The notes under the pieces: generated by a model | Databases searched by the model: none | Told to the model about the DNA's origin: nothing | What the model saw: the letters and a program-made list of their open reading frames with translations, nothing else | Shown: positions 29,810-38,295 of the stretch, one piece after another | How positions within the stretch are numbered: the first letter of the stretch is position 1 | Layout of the letters: the number at the start of each line of letters is the position of its first letter | Assembly: GCF_900115815.1 (NCBI RefSeq) | Contig: NZ_FOXV01000001.1 | Span: forward strand, 491,393-555,392 | Origin: Roseivivax halotolerans | GTDB taxonomy: Bacteria; Pseudomonadota; Alphaproteobacteria; Rhodobacterales; Rhodobacteraceae | Reading direction: 5' to 3' | DNA: 64,000 nucleotides | Made by a program: the position numbers and the translations under genes

Positions 29810-30148
29810 GCAGACGTATCTGGTGTCACGCGCAACAAAGGCGATGGTTGCGGCTGTTTCTGAATGGTCCTTCTAGAAGCGCAGACTCGGGCGGATCGTC
29901 TGGAAGGCGCAGTGTCGCGCCTCTGCCGCTTGGGAAACGTCGCCTCCAAAGGCTTGATGCCGGTTCTAGCGCATATCAAGTCGCACTTGAGATGAGTATT
30001 TGGTCACGTGGCCCACAGATTGGGCGCTGCGCGAACCAGTCGCGCGCGTTGCTGCAAGCCCTCACACACGGATGACGCAAGCCCTGCTTGCCCTCGATCT
30101 GTCAGAGAAGGGCGGCACCGCATCACCCGGACAGAGGAGAGTCCATCG
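29810..30148. other. Intergenic region upstream of the GcvT/DmdA-like gene, with one dyad
   Basis: These 339 bases hold no convincing gene. A short dyad TCAAGT-CGC-ACTTGA at 29976-29990 is the clearest element and could be an operator for the gene starting at 30149. GGAGAG at 30136-30141 serves as its ribosome binding site. Confidence 0.5.
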
Positions 30149-31321
30149 ATGTTGTTGTCGCAGACCATCACGCCGAACCGCTTCGGGTTTGGCACGCAAA
30201 TCCGCAAATCGCCGTTCTTCGACGCCACCGTGCGCTGGGGCGCGCAGAACTTTTCCGTCTACAATCACATGTATATCCCGCGGGACTTCGGCGATCCGGA
30301 GCAGAACTTCTGGAACCTCGTGAACACCGCGATCCTGTGCGACGTCGGCGTTGAGCGTCAGGTGGAGATCACCGGACCCGACGCGGCGCGGTTCACGCAG
30401 ATGCTCACACCTCGCGATCTGTCCAAGATGGCGGTCGGCCAGTGCAAATACGTGCTGATCACCGATGCCGAAGGCGGCATTCTGAACGATCCGATCGTCC
30501 TGAGACTGAACGAGGACCGGTTCTGGCTCTCGCTGGCTGACAGCGACATTCTTCTCTGGGCTCAGGGGCTGGCGGTCAATTCCGGAATGGACGTGACGAT
30601 CCGCGAACCCGACGTCTCGCCGTTGCAGCTTCAGGGTCCGAACTCGGGGCGCATCATGCAGGCATTGTTCGGAGACGAGATCCTCGATCTGCGTTACTTC
30701 TGGCTGCGTGAACTCGAGCTCAACGGGATACCCGTGGTCGTGTCGCGGACGGGCTGGTCGAGCGAGCTTGGATACGAGATTTACCTGCAGGACAGCACAC
30801 GCGGTGATGAGCTCTGGGAGACGATCATGGCCGCGGGTCAGTATCATGGCCTGCAACCGGGACATACCTCGACGATCCGACGGATCGAGGCGGGTATGCT
30901 GTCCTACCATGCCGATATGAACGCACAGACCAACCCGTTCGAGCTTGGCCTCGATCGTCTGGTGAACCTCGATATCGACGCCGATTTCATCGGCAAAGAG
31001 GCGCTCAAGCGGATCAAGGAGACGGGGGTGACCCGTCAGCAGATCGGACTGGTGCTGGAGACGACGCCGCTGCCCGGACCGAATACGGTGTTCTGGCCGA
31101 TCCTCAAGGACGCGGCACGGATCGGCTATGTCACCTCGGCGGTCTATTCGCCGCGTCTTGAGAAAAACATCGCTCTCGCGATGGTCGGCGCGACATACGC
31201 CGGTATCGGCAACGACGTGCAGGTGATGGTCGACAATTTGATGGTCCGCGGAGACGTGGTCGAGCGCCCATTCTTCGATCCGAAAAAGGCACTGGCGACG
31301 GGCGCGTCGCAATTGGGATAA
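30149..31321 (+). CDS. GcvT/DmdA-family tetrahydrofolate-dependent demethylase or aminomethyltransferase
   Basis: The 390-residue protein belongs to the GcvT fold family: FSVYNHMYIPRDFGD near the start, CDVGVERQVEITGPDAARF, LQGPNSG, and SRTGWSSELGYEIY, all typical of folate-binding GcvT-like proteins. The N-terminal VYNHM stretch and the ERQVEI motif are shared with dimethylsulfoniopropionate demethylase DmdA of marine Rhodobacterales. It is not a glycine-cleavage T protein in context, as gcvH and gcvP are absent. folD and fhs lie about 2-4 kb downstream on the other strand. DmdA activity is plausible but not proven; relatives act on other methylated compounds. Confidence 0.75.
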   Translation: MLLSQTITPNRFGFGTQIRKSPFFDATVRWGAQNFSVYNHMYIPRDFGDPEQNFWNLVNTAILCDVGVERQVEITGPDAARFTQMLTPRDLSKMAVGQCKYVLITDAEGGILNDPIVLRLNEDRFWLSLADSDILLWAQGLAVNSGMDVTIREPDVSPLQLQGPNSGRIMQALFGDEILDLRYFWLRELELNGIPVVVSRTGWSSELGYEIYLQDSTRGDELWETIMAAGQYHGLQPGHTSTIRRIEAGMLSYHADMNAQTNPFELGLDRLVNLDIDADFIGKEALKRIKETGVTRQQIGLVLETTPLPGPNTVFWPILKDAARIGYVTSAVYSPRLEKNIALAMVGATYAGIGNDVQVMVDNLMVRGDVVERPFFDPKKALATGASQLG

Positions 31322-31398
31322 CCGGTCATTCCGGAGACTACGAGTTCTCCCGGACCGGGGTCACGAGGCGGCTTGGAGCGCGCGTTGACTGCGCGCGC

Positions 31399-32433
31399 TC
31401 ACGTTTTGATCACGGACGGCTCAGCGAGCTTTTCAGGCTGAGCGGAGGGGACGGCCTCCCATCCGAGGAACTGGGTGATCTTCAACCGTTGCCCGTAGCC
31501 GAGCAGAAGCAGGATGAGCGCTGTGCCGATAATGGGCATGTGCCCGATGAACTCCACCAGCGCCGCCTCGTTCTCGCCTTGACGAATGAAGACCACGTTG
31601 GAGATCGCCATCATGACCGACAGGGCGAGAACGGCGAGCCGAACAGTGACGCCCAGGATCAAGACGACGCCGATCACGGCTTCGATCATGCCTGCGGACA
31701 GAACGAAGAGCTGGTCGGTGAACACCGTGAAGCCCAACGCCTCCATGAAGTTCCACCCGTAAGCGGCGACAAACGACTGCCCGAGCGCCGACGGCGCAAG
31801 CTTCTCCCCGATCGCGAGCGCCACGAGCGAAATGCCGGTCCAGATCCGCAAGGCGGCAACCGAGTAGAGCTTGGCAATCTCGCGCCTTTCGGGGTTGTTG
31901 AGGTTGTTGAACAGGATGAAGAGCGCGATGCCGATAAAGATCGAATATTCCAGTGCCGCGCGCAGCCCGCAGGTGATCAGAACGCCCGCGTGTAACAGGA
32001 GCATCAGGACCGCTGTCCATTTGAGCCATCGATTGGCGATCAGGAGAATCCCGATCCCTGCCTGCAAGAACAAAAGCGCGGTAAAGACAGGGCCTTCCAT
32101 GACGTGATGCGGCGCAAGCAGAGCGCCCTCATAGGCAGTGAGCAGAAAGCTCATTCCGGTGAATACGCGCAGGATTTCGATGAAATCATGCCGGGTCTTG
32201 CTATCGACGATCCTCAGAACCGGCAGCTTCAAATCGAGCCAGACCGCGAAGAGGATGAGCCCCAAGGCGAGTGCCGACCAGACAAGAAAGGCGGGATCGG
32301 TAAAGGCATAATTCGGCGCCACGTCGCCGGGCGTATCGACGAACCAATTCACATGCCCAAGCGCCGGCGACGCAGCAAGAAGCGTGGCCATGACCAACGA
32401 GGCTCGAAACGCATTTTGCATCGTCGTCGACAT
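31399..32433 (-). CDS. DoxX-like membrane protein with cleavable signal peptide
   Basis: The 344-residue protein begins with a signal peptide (residues 11-29) with likely cleavage after SPALG, leaving a mature start HVNWFVD. It then has about eight or nine membrane helices, and the C-terminal half resembles the DoxX/DoxD group of small quinone-linked membrane proteins. The start may be ATG 32433 or ATG 32421; an AAAAGG stands 9 bases from the second, making it slightly better. A longer open frame upstream has no conserved features. Function unknown; it faces the GcvT/DmdA-like gene tail to tail. Confidence 0.65.
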   Translation of the reverse strand: MSTTMQNAFRASLVMATLLAASPALGHVNWFVDTPGDVAPNYAFTDPAFLVWSALALGLILFAVWLDLKLPVLRIVDSKTRHDFIEILRVFTGMSFLLTAYEGALLAPHHVMEGPVFTALLFLQAGIGILLIANRWLKWTAVLMLLLHAGVLITCGLRAALEYSIFIGIALFILFNNLNNPERREIAKLYSVAALRIWTGISLVALAIGEKLAPSALGQSFVAAYGWNFMEALGFTVFTDQLFVLSAGMIEAVIGVVLILGVTVRLAVLALSVMMAISNVVFIRQGENEAALVEFIGHMPIIGTALILLLLGYGQRLKITQFLGWEAVPSAQPEKLAEPSVIKT

Positions 32434-32782
32434 CCTTTTCGTCCAGGGCGGCCTGTCACAAAGCTGGCCAGGGAGGTACGGGAGGAACAAACACCCGGCG
32501 ATCGGGATGATATCTATGCGGGCAAATCGCCTTTCCCATAACAGTCGGGCGAGCGCTGCAATGTGCCGCAGGACAGACCTGCGATGCGGGGTAGGCGGCA
32601 TCCTGTAAGTCTTTTAATGGGCCCATTTGCCTCTGAGAGAGAGCACCACGAGCCGCTTTTGAGACGAGGGGCAATCCCCGCCAACCCGCAGATACGCGAC
32701 ACCGCCTTGCACGGCGGTGGCGGTGGACGCTGCGGCAGACTTGCGCTAGGCGCCTTCGCGAACGCGATGCGGAGGAGAGTGC

Positions 32783-33241
32783 ATGCCCCGACTGAGGCTG
32801 CGCCGGAACGCCCCTTTCGAGGTGGTCACCCTGGGCGAGATGATCGGCAGCGCCGAGGAGATGGCGCTCGTCAATCCGAATGCGAAGTTCCCGCTGGACC
32901 CGCTGGAATGGCAGGAAAAATGGCTGAACGAGCCGGACGACAAATCGTTCTATCTCGTCGATGCCGACGGGAGCGACGTCGGCTTCTTCGCGCTGCGCGT
33001 CGGTATCGGACCCGAGGTCCGGCATCTGACCTATGCGTTCGTCGTGCCGGCGGCGCGGGGCGGCGCGGGAGAGCAGATGGCTGGACTGGTGATCGAGGCG
33101 GCGCGCAGCCTCGAGGCGCTGACCGTGACGCTGAAATGCGAGACGGACAACCTGCCCGCGCTCAACGCCTATCGCTCGGCCGGGTTCGAGACCCTGTCGG
33201 AGCGCGGCGGCATGGCGACGATGAAGCTCGATCTGGGCTAG
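32783..33241 (+). CDS. GNAT family N-acetyltransferase
   Basis: This 152-residue protein has a GNAT acetyl-CoA site, AARGGAGEQMAGLVIEAAR (about residues 92-110), and the late motif DNLPALNAYRSAGFE typical of the family. The acceptor substrate is not predictable. An ATG at 32783 follows GGAGGAG. It stands alone between oppositely oriented genes. Confidence 0.85.
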   Translation: MPRLRLRRNAPFEVVTLGEMIGSAEEMALVNPNAKFPLDPLEWQEKWLNEPDDKSFYLVDADGSDVGFFALRVGIGPEVRHLTYAFVVPAARGGAGEQMAGLVIEAARSLEALTVTLKCETDNLPALNAYRSAGFETLSERGGMATMKLDLG

Positions 33242-33340
33242 CCAGGGGCGGACCGGAACCGGCATTGAGCCGGTCCCGGTCCGGGCGAGGGCGCGGCCCT
33301 CGCGCTCCCGCGGTATTTCCGCCAACCCAAAGAGGGGAGG

Positions 33341-34240
33341 TCAGACCGTCAGACCTTCCGGCTCGTCGAGGTCATGGGCCCGGCAACATGCTGTCAGGGT
33401 ATTGGCCAGCAGGCAGGCGATGGTCATCGGACCGACGCCGCCCGGAACCGGGGTGATCGCGCCCGCGACCTCGCTGACCTCGTCGAACGCGACGTCGCCA
33501 AGGAGCTTGGTTTTGCCCGGTTTGTCAGGATGCGGGATGCGCGTGATCCCGACATCGATCACCGTCGCGCCGGATTTGACCCAATCGGCCTTGACCATCT
33601 CGGCGCGGCCGACGGCGGCCACGACGATGTCGGCGCGGCGGACCGTCTCGGCGAGATCCTTCGTGCGGGAATGGGCGATGGTCACCGTGCAGTTCTCGCG
33701 CAGGAGGAGCTGGGCCATCGGTTTGCCGAACAGGTTCGAGCGGCCGATCACGACCGCGTCCAGACCCGAGAGATTGGGAATGCGGTCGCGCAGCAGCATC
33801 AGGCAGCCGAGTGGCGTGCAGGAGACGAGGCCTTTCTCGCCACTGGCCAGAAGCCCTGCATTTACGACGCTCAGCCCGTCAACGTCCTTTGATGGATCGA
33901 TTCGCGCGACGATCGCACGCTCGTCGAGGTGATCCGGCACGGGGAACTGGCAGAGAATTCCGTGTACCTCTGGATCGGCGTTCAGCTTGTCGATCAGTGC
34001 GAAGAGATCTGCCTCGGAGGTGTCGGCGGGCAGCGCATGCTTGAACGAGCGCATTCCGACCTCTGTCGTCTGCTTGTGCTTGGCGGCGACGTAGACCTCG
34101 CTGGCCGGATCCTCGCCCACGAGGACGACGGCGAGGCCCGGGATGATCCCGTTCTCCTCGCGCAGACGCGTCACATGGTCCGAGATCTTCTCGCGGATGT
34201 CGGCGGCGAAGGCCTTGCCGTCGATGATGGTGGCGCTCAT
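33341..34240 (-). CDS. folD: Bifunctional methylene-THF dehydrogenase/methenyl-THF cyclohydrolase
   Basis: FolD interconverts 5,10-methylene- and 10-formyl-tetrahydrofolate. The 299-residue protein has the substrate motif [14 protein letters not shown], containing the catalytic Lys, the GLLCQFPVP-like [12 protein letters not shown], and the NADP-binding [19 protein letters not shown]. The end signature [12 protein letters not shown] is also present. It follows fhs by 72 bases on the same strand, so both are probably co-transcribed. Confidence 0.97.
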   Translation of the reverse strand: MSATIIDGKAFAADIREKISDHVTRLREENGIIPGLAVVLVGEDPASEVYVAAKHKQTTEVGMRSFKHALPADTSEADLFALIDKLNADPEVHGILCQFPVPDHLDERAIVARIDPSKDVDGLSVVNAGLLASGEKGLVSCTPLGCLMLLRDRIPNLSGLDAVVIGRSNLFGKPMAQLLLRENCTVTIAHSRTKDLAETVRRADIVVAAVGRAEMVKADWVKSGATVIDVGITRIPHPDKPGKTKLLGDVAFDEVSEVAGAITPVPGGVGPMTIACLLANTLTACCRAHDLDEPEGLTV

Positions 34241-34312
34241 TTTGTTCCTTTCCCGGTCATGCCCAAGGCGTCGCGGGGCGGGGATATACCCCGCCCCTGT
34301 CGATGAACAGTC

Positions 34313-35989
34313 TCAGAACAGCCCTTCGATCTCGCCGGCTTCGTTGAGGCGGATGTTCTGCGCCGCAGGTGCCGAGGGCAGGCCAGGCATCGTCATGATC
34401 TCGCCGCAGATCGCGACGATGAAGCCCGCGCCGGCGGACAGGCGCACTTCGCGGACGGGGATCGTGAAGCCTGTCGGCGCGCCGCGCTGGGTCGGGTCGG
34501 TCGAGAAAGAATACTGCGTCTTGGCCATGCAGACCGGCAGCTTGCCGTAGCCCTGATCTTCCCATTCCTTGAGCTGGGCGCGGATCTTGCCGTCCATCAC
34601 CACGCCGTCGGCGCGGTAGATGCGGGTTGCGACCGTCTCGATCTTGTCGGCAAGGCCCACCTCGTCTTCGTAGAGCGGGGCGAAATCAGACACGCCGCTG
34701 TCGGCGATCTCGGCGACCTTCGTGGCAAGTTCGGTGACGCCTGCAGAGCCGTCGGCCCAGTGCTTGGCGAGGATCGCCTCGGAACCCTGCTCGGCCACGA
34801 AATCCTTCACCGCCTGCACCTCGGCATCGCTGTCGCCCGCGAAGTGGTTGATCGCGACCACGACCGGAACGCCGAAGCTTTTGACGTTCTCGATATGGCG
34901 GCCGAGGTTGGCGCAGCCGGACTTCACCGCCTCGACGTTCTCTGCTCCGAGGTCGGCCTTGGCGACGCCACCGTTCATCTTCATCGCGCGCACCGTCGCG
35001 ACGAGCACCACGGCGGAGGGTGCGAGACCCGCCTTGCGGCACTTGATATCGAAGAACTTCTCGGCACCGAGGTCGGCTCCGAAGCCGGCTTCCGTCACAA
35101 CGTAGTCCGCCAGCTTGAGCGCGGTCTTGGTCGCGATGACCGAATTGCATCCGTGCGCGATGTTGGCGAAGGGGCCGCCATGCACGAAGGCGGGGTTGTT
35201 CTCGAGCGTTTGCACGAGGTTCGGCTGCATCGCGTCCTTGAGGAGCACGGTCATCGCGCCTTCCGCACCGATGTCACGGCAATAGACGGGGCTCTTGTCG
35301 CGGCGGTAGGCGACGATCATCGCGCCGAGGCGCGTTTCGAGATCCTTGAGATCGGAGGCCAGGCAGAGGATCGCCATCACCTCGGAGGCGACGGTGATGT
35401 CGAAGCCTGCCTCGCGCGGGAAGCCGTTCGCGACACCGCCGAGCGAGGCAGTGATCTGGCGGAGAGCGCGGTCGTTCATGTCGAGAACGCGGCGCCAGAC
35501 GACACGGCGAATGTCGATCTCGGTCTCGTTGCCCCAGTAGATGTGGTTGTCGATCATCGCCGAAAGCAGGTTATGCGCGGAGGTGATCGCGTGGAAGTCG
35601 CCGGTAAAATGGAGGTTCATGTCCTCCATCGGCACGACCTGTGCGTAGCCGCCGCCTGCCGCGCCGCCTTTCATGCCGAAGTTCGGCCCGAGTGAGGCTT
35701 CGCGGATGCAGATCGCCGCCTTCTTGCCGATCGCGTTCAGGCCGTCGCCGAGGCCAACGGTCGTCGTGGTCTTTCCCTCGCCCGCAGGGGTCGGGTTGAT
35801 GGCGGTCACCAGGATCAGCTTGCCGTCAGGCTTGCCCGCGAGGCTGTTAATAAAGTCCTGACCGACCTTGGCCTTGTCATGGCCATAGGGCAGGAGCGCA
35901 TCGCCGGGAATCCCGAGCTTTTCGCCGATTTCCTGGATGTATTTCTTGTTCGCCGCGCGGGCGATTTCGATATCGGTCTTAGGTGCCAT
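34313..35989 (-). CDS. fhs: Formate--tetrahydrofolate ligase
   Basis: Fhs makes 10-formyl-THF from formate, ATP and THF, or runs in reverse to release formate and ATP. The 558-residue length is typical. The P-loop-like [19 protein letters not shown], the stretch [20 protein letters not shown] and PSGLGFG-region equivalents such as [20 protein letters not shown] are present. It pairs with folD. With the nearby GcvT/DmdA-like enzyme this makes a plausible route for oxidising methyl or methylene groups carried on THF. Confidence 0.97.
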   Translation of the reverse strand: MAPKTDIEIARAANKKYIQEIGEKLGIPGDALLPYGHDKAKVGQDFINSLAGKPDGKLILVTAINPTPAGEGKTTTTVGLGDGLNAIGKKAAICIREASLGPNFGMKGGAAGGGYAQVVPMEDMNLHFTGDFHAITSAHNLLSAMIDNHIYWGNETEIDIRRVVWRRVLDMNDRALRQITASLGGVANGFPREAGFDITVASEVMAILCLASDLKDLETRLGAMIVAYRRDKSPVYCRDIGAEGAMTVLLKDAMQPNLVQTLENNPAFVHGGPFANIAHGCNSVIATKTALKLADYVVTEAGFGADLGAEKFFDIKCRKAGLAPSAVVLVATVRAMKMNGGVAKADLGAENVEAVKSGCANLGRHIENVKSFGVPVVVAINHFAGDSDAEVQAVKDFVAEQGSEAILAKHWADGSAGVTELATKVAEIADSGVSDFAPLYEDEVGLADKIETVATRIYRADGVVMDGKIRAQLKEWEDQGYGKLPVCMAKTQYSFSTDPTQRGAPTGFTIPVREVRLSAGAGFIVAICGEIMTMPGLPSAPAAQNIRLNEAGEIEGLF

Positions 35990-36190
35990 TGTCCCTCGCT
36001 CTCCCGTGCGGGCGCTTCATGCCTATGCAGGGCGGGATGACGCCCTTGCGTGTTCTGAACAATCGCGAATCCGCGCGCTCATGGCGTCTGTAAGCGACTA
36101 CGGGTTTCCTTTTCGCGGCAACGGGTGCGGAAAGGGGTGGTTGCGAGCCCGCGATGGGCGCTACCTCTGGGGCAGACCCGGGAGGACGAG

Positions 36191-36916
36191 ATGGCGAAAC
36201 CGAGAATACTCATCACGCGCAAATGGCCTGACGCCTGCGAGGCCCGCGTCCGGCGCGACTACGATGTCGTGCTGAACGAGACTGACGAGCCCCTCTCTCA
36301 AGATGATCTGCAAGAGGCGCTGGGCAGGTTCGATGCGGTCTGCCCAACAGTGACAGACAGGTTCTCGGCCCACCTTCTGAGCAAAGCCGCAAAGACAAAG
36401 CTGATCGGGAATTTCGGGGTCGGCTTCAATCATATCGACGTGGACGCAGCAGAAGAGGCCGGGATCACCGTCACCAACACACCCGGCGTGCTGACCGATT
36501 GCACGGCGGATCTGGCGATGACGCTGATGCTGATGGTCACGCGCCGCGCGGGCGAAGGCGAGCGACTGGTGCGGGCGGGAGACTGGCATGGTTGGAAGCC
36601 GACGCAGCTCGTTGGCGCGCGGCTCACGGGCAAGACGCTCGGTATTGTCGGAATGGGCCGGATCGGGATCGCCACCGCGCGGCGGGCGCAAGCAGGTTTT
36701 GGCATGAACGTGGTCTACTACAATCGCTCCGAGGTCTCGCCCGAGCGTCTTGACGGGCTCAAGGCGGAGCGACTGGACGATATCGACGCGGTCTGCGAGG
36801 CGGCGGACATAGTCTCGCTGCACCTGCCGGGCGGGACGTGCCGAACCCGGTTCGCTGATCAATTCCCGGCATTCATCCGCTTGGGTTCGCCAGACGCGAA
36901 ATCCGTGCCGATGTAG
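36191..36916 (+). pseudogene. Glyoxylate/hydroxypyruvate (D-glycerate) reductase, C-terminal third missing
   Basis: From ATG 36191 (after GGAGGACG) the product is a normal D-2-hydroxyacid dehydrogenase, with NFGVGFNHIDVDAAEEAGI, the NAD-binding GIVGMGRIGIATARRAQ, and ADIVSLHLPGG ending near residue 215. The family then normally continues about 100 residues with the catalytic Arg, Glu and His, none of which is present. Instead the frame runs about 25 codons through the antisense of the next gene's end. The junction is at about 36836. The product cannot be an active reductase. Confidence 0.82.
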
Positions 36917-37242
36917 GGCTTTTTCGCGTCCTTCCAGGCCTGGAAGCCGCCTTCGAGATGGGCGATGACATCAAATCCCGCTTCGACGGCGATTTTCCCC
37001 ATACGCTCGGACCTGAGACCCGAGCCGCAATGCAGAACGAGACGGCGGCCTTGTTGCGGCGGCAGCGCGGTCGCATCGAAATAGGCCATCGGGAAATTCA
37101 GCGCACCCTCGATCCGCTCAAGCCCGAATTCCTGAGGTGTCCGCACGTCGATCAGCACGATCTCGCGGGCCTCGAGTGCGGTGGCGACCTCCTCGGGCGT
37201 CCAGCGCTCGAACGTGGCCGAGCCAATCTTCTCGCTGTCCAT
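36859..37242 (-). CDS. Single-domain rhodanese-like sulfurtransferase
   Basis: This 127-residue rhodanese domain has the active-site loop VLHCGSGLRSERM with catalytic Cys and the start VLIDVRTPQEFG. It follows the sulfur dioxygenase-like gene by 11 bases with AAAGG before its ATG. The pair resembles Blh-type proteins, in which a persulfide dioxygenase and a rhodanese act together in sulfide detoxification. Its 3' end is only about 20 bases from the truncated reductase junction, so the deletion stopped just short of it. Confidence 0.88.
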   Translation of the reverse strand: MDSEKIGSATFERWTPEEVATALEAREIVLIDVRTPQEFGLERIEGALNFPMAYFDATALPPQQGRRLVLHCGSGLRSERMGKIAVEAGFDVIAHLEGGFQAWKDAKKPYIGTDFASGEPKRMNAGN

Positions 37243-37253
37243 CGGGTATCCTT

Positions 37254-38150
37254 TCAGAACTTGTTCGCGGGGATCTTGAGGTAAGCGCTGCCGTCGCTTT
37301 CGGGTTCCGGCAGGCGGCCGCCGCGCAGGTTCATCTGCAAAGCAAACAGCATCCGGTCAGGCAGGCCGAGGGTTGCGTCGCGCTCGTCGCGGATCTTGCG
37401 ATAGTCCGCTTCGGAGATGCCTCCGCCGAGGTGCTTGTTATGCGCGCGATGCTCGGCGACACTCGCCTCCCACGCGGGGTCTGTGCGGTCGCCGACGGGC
37501 GGGTAATCGTGACCGACGAAGAGACGCGTCTCTTCGGGAAGATCGAGGATCGCCATCAGCGAGCGGTAGAGCTCCGCCGAGGAGCCGCCCGGAAAATCGG
37601 CGCGCGTCGTTCCGGCATCTACATGCATGAACGTGTCATGCACGAAGGCCGCATCGCCCATGACATAGGTGATCGAGCCGAGCGTATGGCCGGGCGAGAG
37701 CATGACCTGCACGTCAATATCCCCGAGCCGGAAGCTGTCGCCATCCGCGAGAAGCCTGTCGAAATCGCGCTCCGGATCGAAGGCGTCCGGCATGTTGTAG
37801 ATCTTTCGCCAAAGGACGGCGATCTCGCGCACCTTTTCCCCGATCGCGGTCGGAGCTCCGAGCTTTTCCTTGAGATAGGCCTGCGCCATGACGTGATCGG
37901 CATGGGGATGCGTGTCGAGGATCCATTCGACCTCGAGACCTTCACGCGCCACGAATTCGAGCACCTCGTCCGCGCTTTCGGTCGACAGTCGCGCCGAGGC
38001 GGGATCGAAATCCAGCACCACGTCGATCAGCGCGGCTTTCCGCGTCGCAGGATCTGTTGCCACGTACATGATGGAGCCGGTCGCTTGGTCATAGAATCCC
38101 GTCACCTCGGGGCTTCGGGGGCCTGTCGACGGGGATGTTCTGGTAAACAT
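37254..38150 (-). CDS. Persulfide dioxygenase-like MBL-fold hydrolase (ETHE1/Blh group)
   Basis: The 298-residue protein carries the intact HPHADH metal motif, the GHTLGS histidine motif and the GHDYPP motif, in the order seen in ETHE1/Blh proteins, which oxidise glutathione persulfide. FYDQATGSIMYVATDP is a family-like start. The ATG at 38150 is preferred over 38159 because AGGA stands 10 bases from it. It heads an operon with a rhodanese. An AT-rich imperfect dyad lies upstream near 38173-38194 and could bind an ArsR-type sulfide sensor such as BigR, but none is encoded here. Confidence 0.85.
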   Translation of the reverse strand: MFTRTSPSTGPRSPEVTGFYDQATGSIMYVATDPATRKAALIDVVLDFDPASARLSTESADEVLEFVAREGLEVEWILDTHPHADHVMAQAYLKEKLGAPTAIGEKVREIAVLWRKIYNMPDAFDPERDFDRLLADGDSFRLGDIDVQVMLSPGHTLGSITYVMGDAAFVHDTFMHVDAGTTRADFPGGSSAELYRSLMAILDLPEETRLFVGHDYPPVGDRTDPAWEASVAEHRAHNKHLGGGISEADYRKIRDERDATLGLPDRMLFALQMNLRGGRLPEPESDGSAYLKIPANKF

Positions 38151-38295
38151 TGCGGGCATGTCCTCATTCGCTTTTGTATTCAGATAATGGAATGTATTGG
38201 TGATGCAAGGCCCGCGGGCCGATCCTCTGGCAACCTCTGGCGCAGGCTGAAATCGTCATTTCAGAATCGCGGGCTGGCATGCTAGATATCGCGTC

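Noticed and set aside
30060..30148. Possible glycine riboswitch before the GcvT-like gene
   Set aside because: Only the terminal GGACAGAGGAGAG resembles the known motif; the conserved core segments upstream are absent.
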